64,000 bases of DNA from Kappaphycus alvarezii. Its lineage: Eukaryota; Rhodophyta; Florideophyceae; Gigartinales; Solieriaceae. The stretch is taken from NCBI GenBank assembly GCA_002205965.3, contig NADL03000758.1, forward strand, positions 1,612,001-1,676,000, written 5' to 3'. The position numbers and the translations under genes were made by a program. Shown in pieces: positions 18,744-30,521 of this stretch (position 1 is its first letter; each line of letters begins with the position of its first letter). Below the pieces are notes generated by a model. It had not been told where the DNA came from. It did not search any database and saw nothing but the letters and a program-made list of their open reading frames with translations.

Positions 18744-21700
18744 TCAACCCTTAATCTGCAAATTACTCCACCTCAAATCTACTCTCTGCACCTCACGTTC
18801 AATTCCCACATCAAACGCCAACAATTGCCACTCCACCAATCCCTTCTCAAACCGCTTCTCCCACCCACTCCCTGCCCGATTTGTAAACTCCAACTTCATC
18901 CCAGACTCCCACAGACCTTTCAGAGACATTTCACTCTCCACAAACCCCCTAATCATTCGCACTCCCAACACCCTCGCCTCGATATCCCGTCCGCTCAATC
19001 CAACACACCCCAGCCCGCTCATCATCCGCCGTTGCACCGCCTCACTTACCATATCCAACTCTTCCTGGCATCCCTTCCATCTTCGCTGTTGCAATTTCAC
19101 AATTGCGTCTGTCACCGGTGCTACCCATTTTTGCAACTTACCACATTTCCCGCTTCCTTGGCCTCCATGCAGAGACATCCACATTTGATGACTAAGCAGG
19201 AATAAATCCGCATGAACCACAACGGCTTTTGACACTACCTCACTCTTACACTCTTGTTTCATCATCTCCACCATGACACAGTCCACAGTTTCCACAATCT
19301 CCATCGCTATTCTTGCTCCATAAATATCAACCATGTTCCGCATTGTCTTACAAACCCATCCAACCACAACACCACCGTTCTCACCTTCGCTCCATCTCCC
19401 CGAAACCACTTGCCCTAATCGCTCAATTTCTCGCGCCCTCCCAACGACCTCCCACATCATATCTTCCCCCTCCCGCCATCCCCATCCTCTTGAATTACAA
19501 ATCCCATACCGAGAATAATGCTTTTCAACGCAAAAAGCTCCACGCGACTTCCCATTTCCATTATTTTCCTCACCCATCCTGCTGCAAACGATTCTCTCCA
19601 AAATTCACATGATATTCTACTACGCATGCGACGCCCTTCTCTCCACGATCCCATACTGCCTGAGTTGCGCCGCTGTAGCTGCTTCATCAGATCACTCTCC
19701 GAAAATGCTAGATCAATGAGCCCTTCAATACGCCTCTTCACATCTTCCCCAAGTTCAGGACCCTTCCTTATCCAATCTATCTCAATCAGCCATGCCAGTC
19801 CTTGTGCCGCGCATTTCTTGATACAAAAGCCCAATTCCTGATCTTCCGCCAGCACATCACTTGCAACAACGCTCGCAAGCAGCCCCTCTACACCCTCGTC
19901 CAGCAACATTCGCCGTGCCTCCATCTTACCTCCAACAGGTATACCCATATCTGCACGATTTCTGTACCCTAAATTAAGTATCCTGATTTCGTTAGCCACC
20001 ACTCCCAGAATCGCACCAAGTAGTTCTCCCTTGCCAGTAGTTATTCCCCTCTCACCATTGCATTGGAACATCGACATCATCTCATTTCCATACTTCGCAA
20101 AACCAGGTAAGCAGCTTTGTGAATCGTTCAAAAACACTTTCAACAATTCTGCCCATCCTTCCCCCCTTTCAAAAACCTTGGAGCACACTAAACCTGTAAT
20201 CTCCCCTAAAACTTTCAATGCCAAAAGTGCAAGGTTTCCGAAAAATGATTCTTGAACCCGTGCCATTTCGCGCTCCGCAACTGATCCACTTCTTTGTTCA
20301 GACTTCTTACGCATTCCGAGAAATGCTCCATTCAGACTCTGACATAACCAATTAGTGTAAATGTGAACGCTTTGTCCTCGTGCGAGCAAAATTCGACATC
20401 TCACAGTAATTGCCTCAACAGTTGTTTTCCAGGAGATCTCGGTGCCATTGATATGCGGTGATAATGTCTCGGTAAGCGACTCTAGCCTGATGCACTTCGA
20501 TGTCAGCGTTCGACACAGTAAATATTCACCGTTGCTATTCGCTGATGATAAACAATCTGCAACCGTAAGAGTCAGTCCAATATGGTGATTGATCGCGCGC
20601 TCATACAAAGCGCTTGATGGCTTGGCATTCGTAAGACTAGATCCGTTTCGCATAACCCCCATAGCTCTTTTCATCGAATTCCCAGCTCCGTAGGTGCAAA
20701 ACAACCATCCCAGGAAAAAGTAACAGTCGCATGGTGTTTGCAGATGATCGCAGAGGCCAGCACGATTAGATGCCAAATCTCCTAATCTTTGAAACTGAAG
20801 GACAAATAAAGCTGGTCTTTTGCAAAAGCAATTCTCGCCATTCGATTTGCTCATCACTGCAATAGCCTTTGAGGCCGCAGCTAGCACTTCATCAGTCACA
20901 TCCCACAAGCGACCTGCAATGCGCAAGGCGACTCTGCGCAAGAAATTGTAAAGCAGATCATGACACCCCTTGGTCTTCACGAACGACAGTACATCCTGGA
21001 CATGAAAGCATTCTAGATAGTTACACACGATACTCCAGTTTTGTGGGAGAAGTTGGAACCGTGCCAACTGCTCGTTTTCGCGATGATGAGCGCAAGCTCC
21101 CATGAAGTCAACCCGCAACGCATGCGCACAGCCTAGAATAACAAGTGTCTCGAGTACCCAATGCATCCCTTCTCTGAGATCTTGAGCGGTAGCAGGATTT
21201 GTTTCTGGTCGATTCGAAAGTATATTGGGCATACGATCAGAACATATCTTGTTATATATGGTCCATAGATCGAGGCGATAACTTGTTTGAGACGAGTCCT
21301 GATGGTTCTGACCTACTATAGTAGACCATATGGTTGCAACAGCCCTATGACGGAGCGGTGAAGCAGCTGTATCGCTAGCACATAGAACTAGCTCGAGAGA
21401 ATCAAATCCCGATAGTACTTGCTTATCACGCAGCGACAAAAGCTGCTCAACAATAGATGGCCCGGATCGTAAATGGTAGGAGCAGTCACTAGCCTTGTAC
21501 ATATTCCTGTAAGGACATTAACTTCTGATTTGGTTAGAGTTCCGGCTGTGGCAAACTGCTTTACAGCACCGGATTCAACCAAAGCCAGAGTGATGCGCAT
21601 TGCAGAGGGATCCATGCTGCCCCTCTCGCCCTGCAAGGCCCACTTCATTGATGAACCAACGAAACGCTCAGCACCGACGATCCATTCATCAAATTGCACC

Positions 21701-22481
21701 TCTTCTTGGCACAAATTATCATCGGCAGAGTGTCCGTAAACTACTTTGAGTTCGTCTGCGTGTTCATAGGTAGCAAACTTTGAAAGCAAAACGCTAGGCA
21801 AGGGAATTACCTTCTTGGGGACTGGAATCCTGAGAGTGTCTACGGAATGCTGGGGTTGCGACATTCCACCGCTGCGGTGCTTTTAAGAAGTCCTTGACTA
21901 GCGCCTTGTGTATGCTTGAACTCTGCCGTGTCTCCATAGTCGCCGTCTTCCGCTCTCGGCAATCCGAAACTGATTTCTTCACCTTCCGCTTCTGGAGGTC
22001 CCTCCGGTTCGTCATCAGACAGAAGTGGGCTGTCTTCAATGTTAAGTCCAGGAACTTGCCGGGAGCCGAGCTGTTCATGCTCAGGTGATCTACTTTCACT
22101 ATCGCTTTGATTAGATTGGCTATTTTCTTCAATAGCACCTGGAGGAACAACTAACTTTGCCACATCCTTCCTCGACGGCGCTCCACCCAACTCACGAAGC
22201 ATAAAGTGGAGACCGTCTTCGATAGATGATATTGACTTTGACATTAAGAGAGGGGAAGATTTGAAGGAGGCTGCAAAGTGTGGAGACGTGGACATATTGT
22301 CCGCATCAGAAGTTGCTTCCGCATCATTCACCGGATCTCCGCTGGATGCAGTTTCTCTCTGCGACACCGATTCAGTGGGACGCGAATGAGTCTGGCGGAG
22401 CCGCTTTGAACGTCGTCTTGTGGAGTGGCCCTCTTGCAAAATACTCGGACTCTCCGCGTTAAGTTTGGTGCACCCGTTCAC
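18744..22481 (-). CDS. large helical nuclear protein, unrecognised, with frame breaks
   Basis: Four minus-strand frames read on from each other: 22481-21840, 21864-21388, 21502-19457 (681 codons) and 19601-18744. Together they encode about 1,240 residues. The N-terminus is disordered with a basic nuclear-signal-like patch (RRRSKRLRQ), Ser/Thr-rich stretches and an acidic segment (DDEPEGPPEAEGEE). From about residue 250 it is almost all helical, with no enzyme motif. The frames change near 21850, 21480 and at a G-run near 19480; at each the sense continues in the new frame, so one gene is likely. The first ATG of the first frame is only at about 22295; upstream it opens with GTG directly against the BRCT gene. 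Architecture (acidic disordered N-terminus, helical C-terminus) resembles DNA-repair scaffolds such as Mms22, but no motif proves this. Confidence 0.6.
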
Positions 22482-24116
22482 TCGGTCATTTCGAGTGTGA
22501 GAGCTATTGTCAATGTTCCTCCCACTTTTCCCAGATACTGTAGGAGTATCCCTGCGGCACGACGAACAACGTCCTCTACTGGTTCTTCAGCAGGAGTTGG
22601 CAATTCATCATCGATATCCATTCCTTCAAAATTGATTTCTACAGGCTTCTTAGTCTCTTTAGACCCGCCAGCAGCACCGTGAATTCTGCACTTCCTCTTC
22701 TCCCCGGCACTAGTGGCACTGCCATTCGCATCAGTACCATGGCTGTGGACCTCACTAGTGGTATCGAAATCGAGCTTGGATCTTACGCCTCCGGCGTTAT
22801 CAGGTCTTCCAACCCTTCTCCTCTTTGTGCAATTTTGACGGCAGTCCCGGGCTGCGCTTCCGGTGGATCTAGAGGAATTCGATCGCCTGGCTTTCGGCTT
22901 GAAGGTTCTTTCCCGAGTTGTCGGAGTCGAAAGAGATACAATATTATCACAAAGATCGATAACCTCAACAATGTTACCATTCTCCTGGGAAGCCCCCTCT
23001 CCCTGATCTTTCTCGATGATATGCACGGACTGCTCCTGTTCGTCATCCAACACTTCAACTGACTTGGGGCTGTCACAGACTCGTTGACCAATCGCTTCAG
23101 GCGTCTTTTGAAGCGATCCCGTAGACGATGAGTTTTGAGTTTCAGAGCCAAGTCTCAACCGCAGCCGCAGCATGCAGCTAGGCTTTGAACTGCGGCCAAA
23201 CTCTCTTGCATCGTTCTCATCAGGGACATTCGCAGTGAGTTGACCTGCATCAACGTCCAAGTCAGCATCTCGGGGATCGCATTTACCGCTGCTTCTCGTG
23301 CCATCTGTCCTCCCGTTTGAATCGACCTTTGATTCCCCTGCCATTCCCGTCACTTTGCGTCCCCGCAAGCGTCCCACCGGCACGCCCCAATCTTGGTTCC
23401 CCAACTGAATTCGTCCGCCACATACAGCTCTCTGCTCCTCAAAGACGACATACTCACTCGGATCTGCTCCTCCCCTGACAACGACCTCGACCACAAAACC
23501 TGCTGCCAAACACAATACACCGGTCTCTATCAAGGGGTTGACCTCCTCCCTTGTAACGCCAGTGCCAACGACAGCAAATGTGACGTCATCACCCAGCGGG
23601 ATGACGTCGGCCCCCCAGCTGTCAATATCTGCTCCAACGTATCTCTTCCGCATGCAACGACACCACCACCACCCCTCGGTTTGACCCTGCCAACAATACA
23701 AACGCGATGTCCCTCCCACACACGCCCCAAGCCTCTCTCCATCTTCGTTTCCAATACGCAAAGGCACCTTCCCAGACCTTGCCGACCCATAACATGTCAA
23801 CACATACTGGCATGACAGAATGGCCCAACTTGAATTGATAATCGTTTGCATCGAGATAAATGTCGCCCGTCTCAACAATACGGTCCAGATACTTTGGTGT
23901 CACCATTGTGATAAACGGGGCCATAGCAACAGCACAGACCCACTTGGCACATGGCACAACAACAGAAACGACGACATGTGTAGTTTTCAAGTTCCATGTG
24001 GCGGAGCGTGTAGAATCAACAGAAACTCCCAAATGGAGTAAGGAACGACGCAGTTGACGCTCTTGACGCGCAGGGAGCGATCGAGGAAGCAGGGCTATGA
24101 CGGGTGGAGATGGCAT
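22478..24116 (-). CDS. tandem-BRCT protein resembling nibrin (NBS1), no FHA domain
   Basis: The frame from 24116 opens with an NBS1-type first BRCT (PVIALLPRSL, LRRSLLHLG, Trp41, THVVVSVVV, FITMVTPKYLDRIVE). A second BRCT begins near GRDIAFVLL and continues after a frame change at about 23650 with DVTFAVVGTGVTREE, parallel to the CVVDTGITN stretch of vertebrate NBS1. Then comes a long disordered region with a SUMO-interaction-like motif (VEVIDLCD) and a nuclear signal (TKRRRVGRP). NBS1 guides the MRE11-RAD50 nuclease to double-strand breaks; its usual FHA domain, before the first BRCT, is absent here, and upstream sequence offers none. The stop at 22478 overlaps the next frame of the helical protein, so the two may be one gene. 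Total about 540 residues. Confidence 0.65.
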
Positions 24117-25876
24117 GCGAGATTCGGGGGGGGGGGTGAGCGGTCACGCAAAGGCGGAATGAGCATGTGTGATGCGTCGGGAATGGGATGAGTTTATGAG
24201 GTGTGGTTGGTTGGACTGGCGGATTTTGGTATGTGGCACTATGGCGCTGTGGTTGCAGATTGTGTTTCGTGAGTTTGAAAGTTTTGGCGCGCTTTTTCGG
24301 TTTGGACCAATTGAAAATTAACTGGTGAGAGCATTGCAATTTACAGTAAGGTACTGTAATTATACAAGTTATTGTATAATGTACTGTACTCAGGTAAGTT
24401 TACGGGACAGTACTGTACATTAGTGTGCTGTATGAGCAGTACGGCGGTGCCATGAAATAGTGCTTGATTTTATAGTGCCGTCCATTGTTTTGTGCAAACG
24501 TAATTTCTTTCCGTAAATTTGCGTAAAATAAAGGGGACCAAGCAAGATACGGTGTTGCGTTGTGAGCAATGGATGGCCTTAAAGTGTTCAGGGGCACTCC
24601 GATAGAGTGCCATAAACGGCATATTATGGGGTGACACTCCTGTAGTGCCTGCGGTACTGTAAAGTACAGTATAGTACCGTATGTACAGTAGTGCCTTCTG
24701 TATGTACCGTACTGTAGTACCTGCTACGGAATGTTAGATGAACCACGTGTCTGTACCTTTGCACAGCAACGCAATATACTGTACAGTACAAGTGTACTGC
24801 ATTGTGCTCAACTGTTCGCCTGCTGTGAATAGCAGAAATTTAAATTACAGTAGTAGCATTTTTTTGGAATTGTAGTTTTGTCAATGATTCCCTGCTGTAA
24901 ATGTGTTGCTGTGGCGGTAAATTACAGTCAAATGTACCACAATGTTTAATTCAGAAACAGTAAGTGGCATGGAAAGTCGACAATTTAAATCTCGCGACTT
25001 TAAAAAAAAGGGCAGTTCAAAAGCCTGGATCTTTTGCAGACATGGCTCAAGCTTTTAGGCAAGAATGAAGCGCTATGAAAAGTAGTGTAGTTTCCGCTTC
25101 TCTGTCCGAATTTGCTCTATTGGCTATACCATAAATATCCCTTTACGACAAATTTGGTTGTTCTAGTGTCGTGAATTCATATTTTCGTGATCATCATCGG
25201 ACTGTGCTGACGGTAACGCCATCGCCTGTTCCCACCGAAACGCGCCAATGCCGGCGCGGACGTGTGTCGTGCAGTACCATAGCTGTCAACATTGCCGTGT
25301 CTAGGCTGGCGGTGGATGCAAAATACAAGACATGGCGCAAACGCACCGCTCTTTCCTCAAAACGCTGATACAGTAGTGCGCACGCAATGTGCAGTAGAAA
25401 TGCATGTGCTCCCTGTTATGGCGTGGCGCAAGCGGCCCATCCATCCCCGCCGTTGTCCCCAAGCGTGTACTGTCAGCATACACTCATTATCCAATAGGAA
25501 TGTTACAATGTGTACACATTACAGTAATGATTCACCCAATTTCCAATTCTACCACGCCCATTTCACACATCTTGCACCACTGCAGTACCGTATCAAATCC
25601 CAATCCGGCCTTTGTCACACCGCCCCATGCCCAGCCCTCCCCCCCCCCCCATCAAATTCCCTTACGCTTTACTCTCCCCTGAGAGCACACCCCAAACCAT
25701 AAGGCAACGTCCCAAATGTCTTTGTCACCAACTCAACAACACCCATCCACCCTCAACCCCAATGTCACCCACCCGCCAATCAACCCAACTCCACTACTTA
25801 ACCCCTACCCACCCCTCATCCAACCGACCACCCTCATCCACCACACCCTCCCACCCAACACACCATTCAACTCAAC
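24117..25876. other. divergent promoter region between BRCT and SUMT genes
   Basis: This 1.76-kb spacer separates two divergent genes. It has a ten-base G-run near 24128-24137 and the densest set of TACAGTAC-type motifs in the window (24340-24801). No coding region is supported: frames at 25.2-26.0 kb run into the C/T-rich leader of the methyltransferase gene. Confidence 0.5.
24340..24801. repeat. cluster of GTACTGTAC/TACAGTAC motifs
   Basis: At least ten near copies of the word TACAGTA or its complement TACTGTA lie within 460 bp, for example at 24341-24358, 24378-24390, 24411-24419, 24654-24720 and 24778-24791. Copies face both ways and are separated by unrelated bases, so this is a dispersed motif rather than a tandem array. 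The same word marks other spacers of the gene island. Confidence 0.75.
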
Positions 25877-26823
25877 ATGCCTTTCGTCCCTCCACACCCC
25901 TTGTTCCCACGCTCCCGTCCCTCCCTTCGTCCAACCCGTTCCGCACCATGGCGTCTATGCGCTGCTGCCACGCCGCAACCACCCCGTCCATCCACCTCTC
26001 TTGATTCCCTTTTGGCCCACTTGCGCTCCAGGTATCAACCCGCTGTGATCCCTTCCTCACCTACGGTACATCTCGTTGGCACCGGTCCCGGAGATCCGGG
26101 ACTTTTAACTCTCAACGCCTTGTCACTTATGCAAAGTGCCGATGTCGTCTTGTATGACCGCTTGGTGTCCCCGGAGATTCTTACATATGTCAATCGGGAT
26201 GCCACCATGATTTATGTCGGCAAGGAGGCCGGATTTCATACGCGTACACAAGCGGATATTCATTTGTTGTTGCGGCACTTTTCGGAGGCGGGTAAAGTGG
26301 TTGTGAGATTAAAGGGTGGCGATCCGTTTATTTTCGGGCGTGGAGGAGAGGAGAAGGAGTATTTGGAGGAGTGCGGTGTGGGGGTGGAGACGGTGCCGGG
26401 TATTACTGCCGCAGCGGGAATTGCTGCGGGTTTGGGAATTCCGTTGACTATGAGGGGGTGGCCGATTCGGTAAGGTTTTTGACGGGGCATTTGAAGGAAA
26501 GTGGCCTTATGGATGTGGGCGAGGTGCAGAGAGGTACTACGTTGGTCGTTTATATGGGTTTGGGTATGTTGGAGGAGTTGGTCAAGGTGTTTGAGAAGGG
26601 TGGTATGGCTTGCGATGTACCGTGCGCGGCGATTGAAAAGGGTACCACAAAGGAGCAGCGCGTGGTGGTGGCAAGGTTGGACGAATTGGTACAACGTGTT
26701 AGGAACGAGGGCTTGAAGAGTCCTACATTGTTTATTGTCGGCGATGTCGTCCGTTTGGCAAGTGTTTGGAAGGAACAAATGGGGGAGAGGAAAGGTGCCA
26801 AGGTTGGCGCAGAGTCACGGTGA
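25877..26823 (+). CDS. UPM1: uroporphyrinogen-III C-methyltransferase (SUMT), plastid-type
   Basis: This enzyme puts two S-adenosylmethionine methyls on uroporphyrinogen III to make precorrin-2 on the way to siroheme, the cofactor of nitrite and sulphite reductases. The SAM-binding loop [12 protein letters not shown] (residues 67-78), [31 protein letters not shown] (143-159) and VPGITAA are all typical. The frame from 25877 ends at 26473, while the expected continuation ([15 protein letters not shown], then TLVVYMGL and [10 protein letters not shown]) lies in the next frame to 26823. The break is at a five-G run at 26451-26455, which suggests a missing base in the sequence. Residues 1-60 are rich in Pro, Ser and Arg and look like a plastid transit peptide. 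The usual His of LTHRG is Met here. Confidence 0.92.
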
Positions 26824-27071
26824 GCCATGCCCAGTGTCGAGCGCGGCATCCGCGAGTGCAGGCCGTGTGTGACTGAATTCATATGTTGCATATCACGTAA
26901 ACATAAAATAGTTTTTCGAGTTGATTACCGTCTGAGAAATGGATGTGAATCCCTCTGATTTCAGTGGATCAGGGGCTTTGCTGATTCAGACAACGACGAA
27001 AGGGTTACAGCTACGATGATTTCGAGCTATTGCCATTAGATTGCATGAGAACAAGCACGCCCAGGGCGACG
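26824..27071. other. short spacer after SUMT
   Basis: The 3' flank of the methyltransferase gene. Nothing is recognised. Confidence 0.4.
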
Positions 27072-27584
27072 CTACACCAGAATGGAATTTAGCGTTTCCT
27101 CGACAACTGTTTGCAAACGTGTGGAGAGGGCGCCGAGGTTGTCACAGCCATACAGCCACGAAATGCTACGGCACTTGGACAGATGATCTGCATTCGCGAG
27201 CAAGCGTAGCACATCGAGCGCTGCACGCCGAATGGACCAAAGCTTGTTGACATCGGCATTACTAATATTAGCAGGACCGGAAATGTTGCTAGCGGCACGT
27301 GGAAACGAGCCGGGGTGGGACGGGGATCGAGATGTGATATCATATGCAAGGGACGCTTGGCGCGGGTCTTTGGGGGGAGAGCGTGAGCGTTGTTCAAAAA
27401 TATCCGCTGGGAGATAAGTGGAACGAGCAAGTAAGAATGGGATCTCACGCGAGCAAGCGAGGCTAATGCTTCGGAATGCAATTTTGATAAACAGAGTCTG
27501 GAAAGTGCTGTAAAGGTTGGCAACGCTGAACCAGACTTTCAGGTCGACGCATGGACGCGAGCAGGGTCCATTGAGGCTGTGCAA
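27072..27584 (-). CDS. unrecognised 170-codon frame
   Basis: An open frame on the minus strand whose last 65 residues (ADVNKLWSIRRAALDVLRLL, CDNLGALSTRLQTVVEETL) look like a helical C-terminus, while the first part is less convincing. An overlapping frame at 27089-27523 and further minus-strand frames at 27652-27925 may belong to the same gene or be noise. It is convergent with SUMT. I do not recognise it; it might be the last exon of a host gene at the edge of the island. Confidence 0.3.
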   Translation of the reverse strand: MHSLNGPCSRPCVDLKVWFSVANLYSTFQTLFIKIAFRSISLACSREIPFLLARSTYLPADIFEQRSRSPPKDPRQASLAYDITSRSPSHPGSFPRAASNISGPANISNADVNKLWSIRRAALDVLRLLANADHLSKCRSISWLYGCDNLGALSTRLQTVVEETLNSILV

Positions 27585-30521
27585 TGGCAGTGGCGAACAG
27601 ATGTGGTCTAGTTCTAATGGACGGAAAGGTCAACATGCCGGTTCAGCATGATTAACCATATATTAATAAGGACAGGGGGATGCAGATAGGTGAGCAGTTA
27701 GGGAGATGGCCTTTAACTGAGGATGGCGTGTGCGTCGCGGGGGTCGTCCTCCCAACAAGTGTAGACAGAGAAACTTGTGCGGGGCCACGCAAGGTCTTCG
27801 GGATCATAGTGACAATGGTTGAAAGTGTAAGACGGAAGGCCATGAGGCCAGAAGCAGCCGCGAATGTTTCGACGCGGACCTTTCCAGGCACGCCATACTG
27901 GCGCTCTGGCAAAGGCCCCCGTCACTTGCTTTGCTCTTCAATCCGTCGGGCTTGCATTGGTGACTGGAGTGCTCCGTGGCGAAAGGCTTCGCTGTACTCG
28001 AAGCCCGGGCACGACGAATTCCTGTGAACCGTCGTTCTTGTCGCCCCTGCGACTAGTGCTCCCGCCACGTCGGTCGCGTCGTGCCGATAATGAATTTACT
28101 TCATGGCTCAAGGATAGGCGGGCTTCCGTTCACCGTCCTCTGCGCACTCTCAATAGCGCCCTACTGTTAAACAACTTTCTCGATCCGCCGCTTGCCCTCC
28201 TTCGCGCCCTATACTCCCGCCGGCTACTTTTACCACACAAATCCAGTTCTCTGCATAACCCCCGCCCCCAGAAATTCCAAAAGCACAAGTCCTCCGTCCT
28301 GCCCGCTTCCGCAAATTCCGTTCATGCCCTGAACAAACCCTGTCTCTGCCTGTCTTCTCCGCCCTCCTGCATCTTCGGCCGTTTCTCTGCAAGCAGGGAT
28401 TGTTGACATTTCCATCAACACATAATAAACGAGCGCATATTTCTGGCATCATCACTTTAAATCCCCACGGCCCCAACTTTAACAGACAGGAGCCCACGCC
28501 TTGGAGAGATCGCGCAACATGTTGCTATTCTCGCCCAGCAGTCCATCCCCTTCTCAAAAAACTCTTCGACTGTGCCCCCCGTCTCAACATCAGTTCAGAA
28601 GGAGGGCGCAATTACAAAGTACGCCCATGACGAGACATTGGTCCGCACTACCCATGTCGTCTGCAACGCGCTGAAGATCCTTGTGGAGGAGGCGCCCAAT
28701 ACCAGGGCTGTGTCAATCCTTCAATAACCCGTGCGCTCCGGCCCACCATATCCCGGACCAAATTGGCACCCTCCCTGAAGTTGCGGGCCTCCCTTTTGCC
28801 GCTGACTGCCATCTCGAATTTCACGGCATCCGGGTTTCAAAGGTGCAAGGTATTCTTTTACAGCGACACTCCGCATTGGCAGTAACTTCCAAGGCGGCCT
28901 GTTTACTTGCTGGCCTCCATTCTACTTGCTGGTAGGGTGAAGCGCCATCAGCCCCTGCCGCAACCTTTCACGTACATGCTCACTACCACCGTACAAGTTT
29001 ACTGGCTATCAGCCAGCTTATCTGTTACAGTAAACGGACCCCCCGTGCCCACCCTCCTCCGTGGCTCACCCGCGTAATATAAGTACCGAATCTTGGCGGA
29101 ACTCCCCCAATACCATAAACTATAGTCTACTGTTCTCCACTACTGCCTCCATCCATGGCGCTGCTCCAAATTCCATCTATGTGCATCGCGTCACTGCTTC
29201 TGGGTGCCGTGCTCAACATTTGTTCTGTTTTGTACTCCTACCTCTCTCTACGTCATCCCGCCCAGTTCGATCAAAAGCAAATGGAATTATGTTTTTGCCA
29301 CATCGTTATCCCAAACTCGTTGACTGACCTCGTCAAAGAACATGTTGTTTTCCTCGGTATTGCCAGTACTTATGCCCTCTAAGCAGTGAAAATCGTCAAT
29401 GCTGCCCTCACTACCCCCATGGGACTTCTACCCGACCAATCGCATGTACCGCCGCTTCTCTAGGAGCTCAATCGTCGTCGTTATCTCTTTTCTGTCCTCA
29501 CATATGAAACCCCCGATGAGTTTCTGACTATACGCTAAAATTCTTGGGAATAAGAGCCACAAGCACTGTTGATTAAAACGCGCCGCTTACGACTGATAGT
29601 GATAACGGGCAACTTGGACCGCCCTCCTGACCCCGCCGACCATAATCCTGCCACCACTCACCGCTGCCACCGCCGTAACTCCCAAGTTTGTCCTGTCGGC
29701 TTATGGTTGCTTACTGTCCTTCCCTCTCCAGCGGTTTAACTCTCCGTTTCCTTCGGTCCATGACGCCTCGCCGCCATCTCAACATTCCCGTATATCGCTA
29801 ACCTTGCCGACGTTCATATGCCCGCATTTTTCTGCTGCAATGAGACAACACAGCGACCACGCCACTGTTTCTAGATCCGGCTTCAGCATTGTGAATCGCC
29901 ACAACATCGTTTGTAACACGCTGGCCCATTCCCTGGTGCCTCCCACTCGTCACTTCCCTTCTTCCGCCATCACCACACACACTGTCGTCCCGCCTGACTC
30001 TGCCTCATTTTCAGACTCTAATACACAGGCCTGCCCCCCTAATCTTCGGAAAATAGCCGTCTTATATCCCTAATCCGTAAAGCACCCCAATTTCAGCCCC
30101 CATACGAGGTCACTACCTGCAGCTACTCATTCGTAGCCATCTGTCCAACTGCATTTGGCCTATAGGCTACCCCTGAACCCACGGTACCGATAAAACACGC
30201 AACCATGATTGCCAATTCCATCAAGCCGTACAGCTCCCCAAATCTGCCGACCTTACCACATGAGCTTGGAACTTTGTCCCTCTAGCTTTGAGGGCTCCTT
30301 GCACCTCTCCTGCATGCACCAGGATTGTGTTGACTGAATATGTAACGCGCCTCCCAGACTGCTCGACGTCCAAAATGGCCGCCATTCTCGCTCATGTCTG
30401 TCACAGGCTTACTGCTATCGTTTTGTTGAGTACTGTTGCTGTTAAATTTGCGCGCACCCTCTCGATTCAAAAGATTCCGTACGCATGTACTGCTTCTGTG
30501 ACGTAGTTTGCAGCACACTCC
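27585..30521. other. unassigned region, probably decayed mobile DNA
   Basis: C-rich sequence with many short frames and no complete gene. One plus-strand segment at about 28479-28725 reads like coding sequence (GEIAQHVAILAQQ, KYAHDETLVRTTHVVC, LKILVEEAPNTRAVSIL) and ends at a stop. Its neighbours at 27864-28406 and 28681-28935 have similar base use but no motif. It may be the remains of the 5' part of a retroelement, since LINE copies follow. Confidence 0.35.

Noticed and set aside
18488-19205. Plus-strand proline/serine-rich frames of up to 229 codons
   Set aside because: They mirror the minus-strand coding sequence of the helical protein and have the biased composition expected of an antisense frame.
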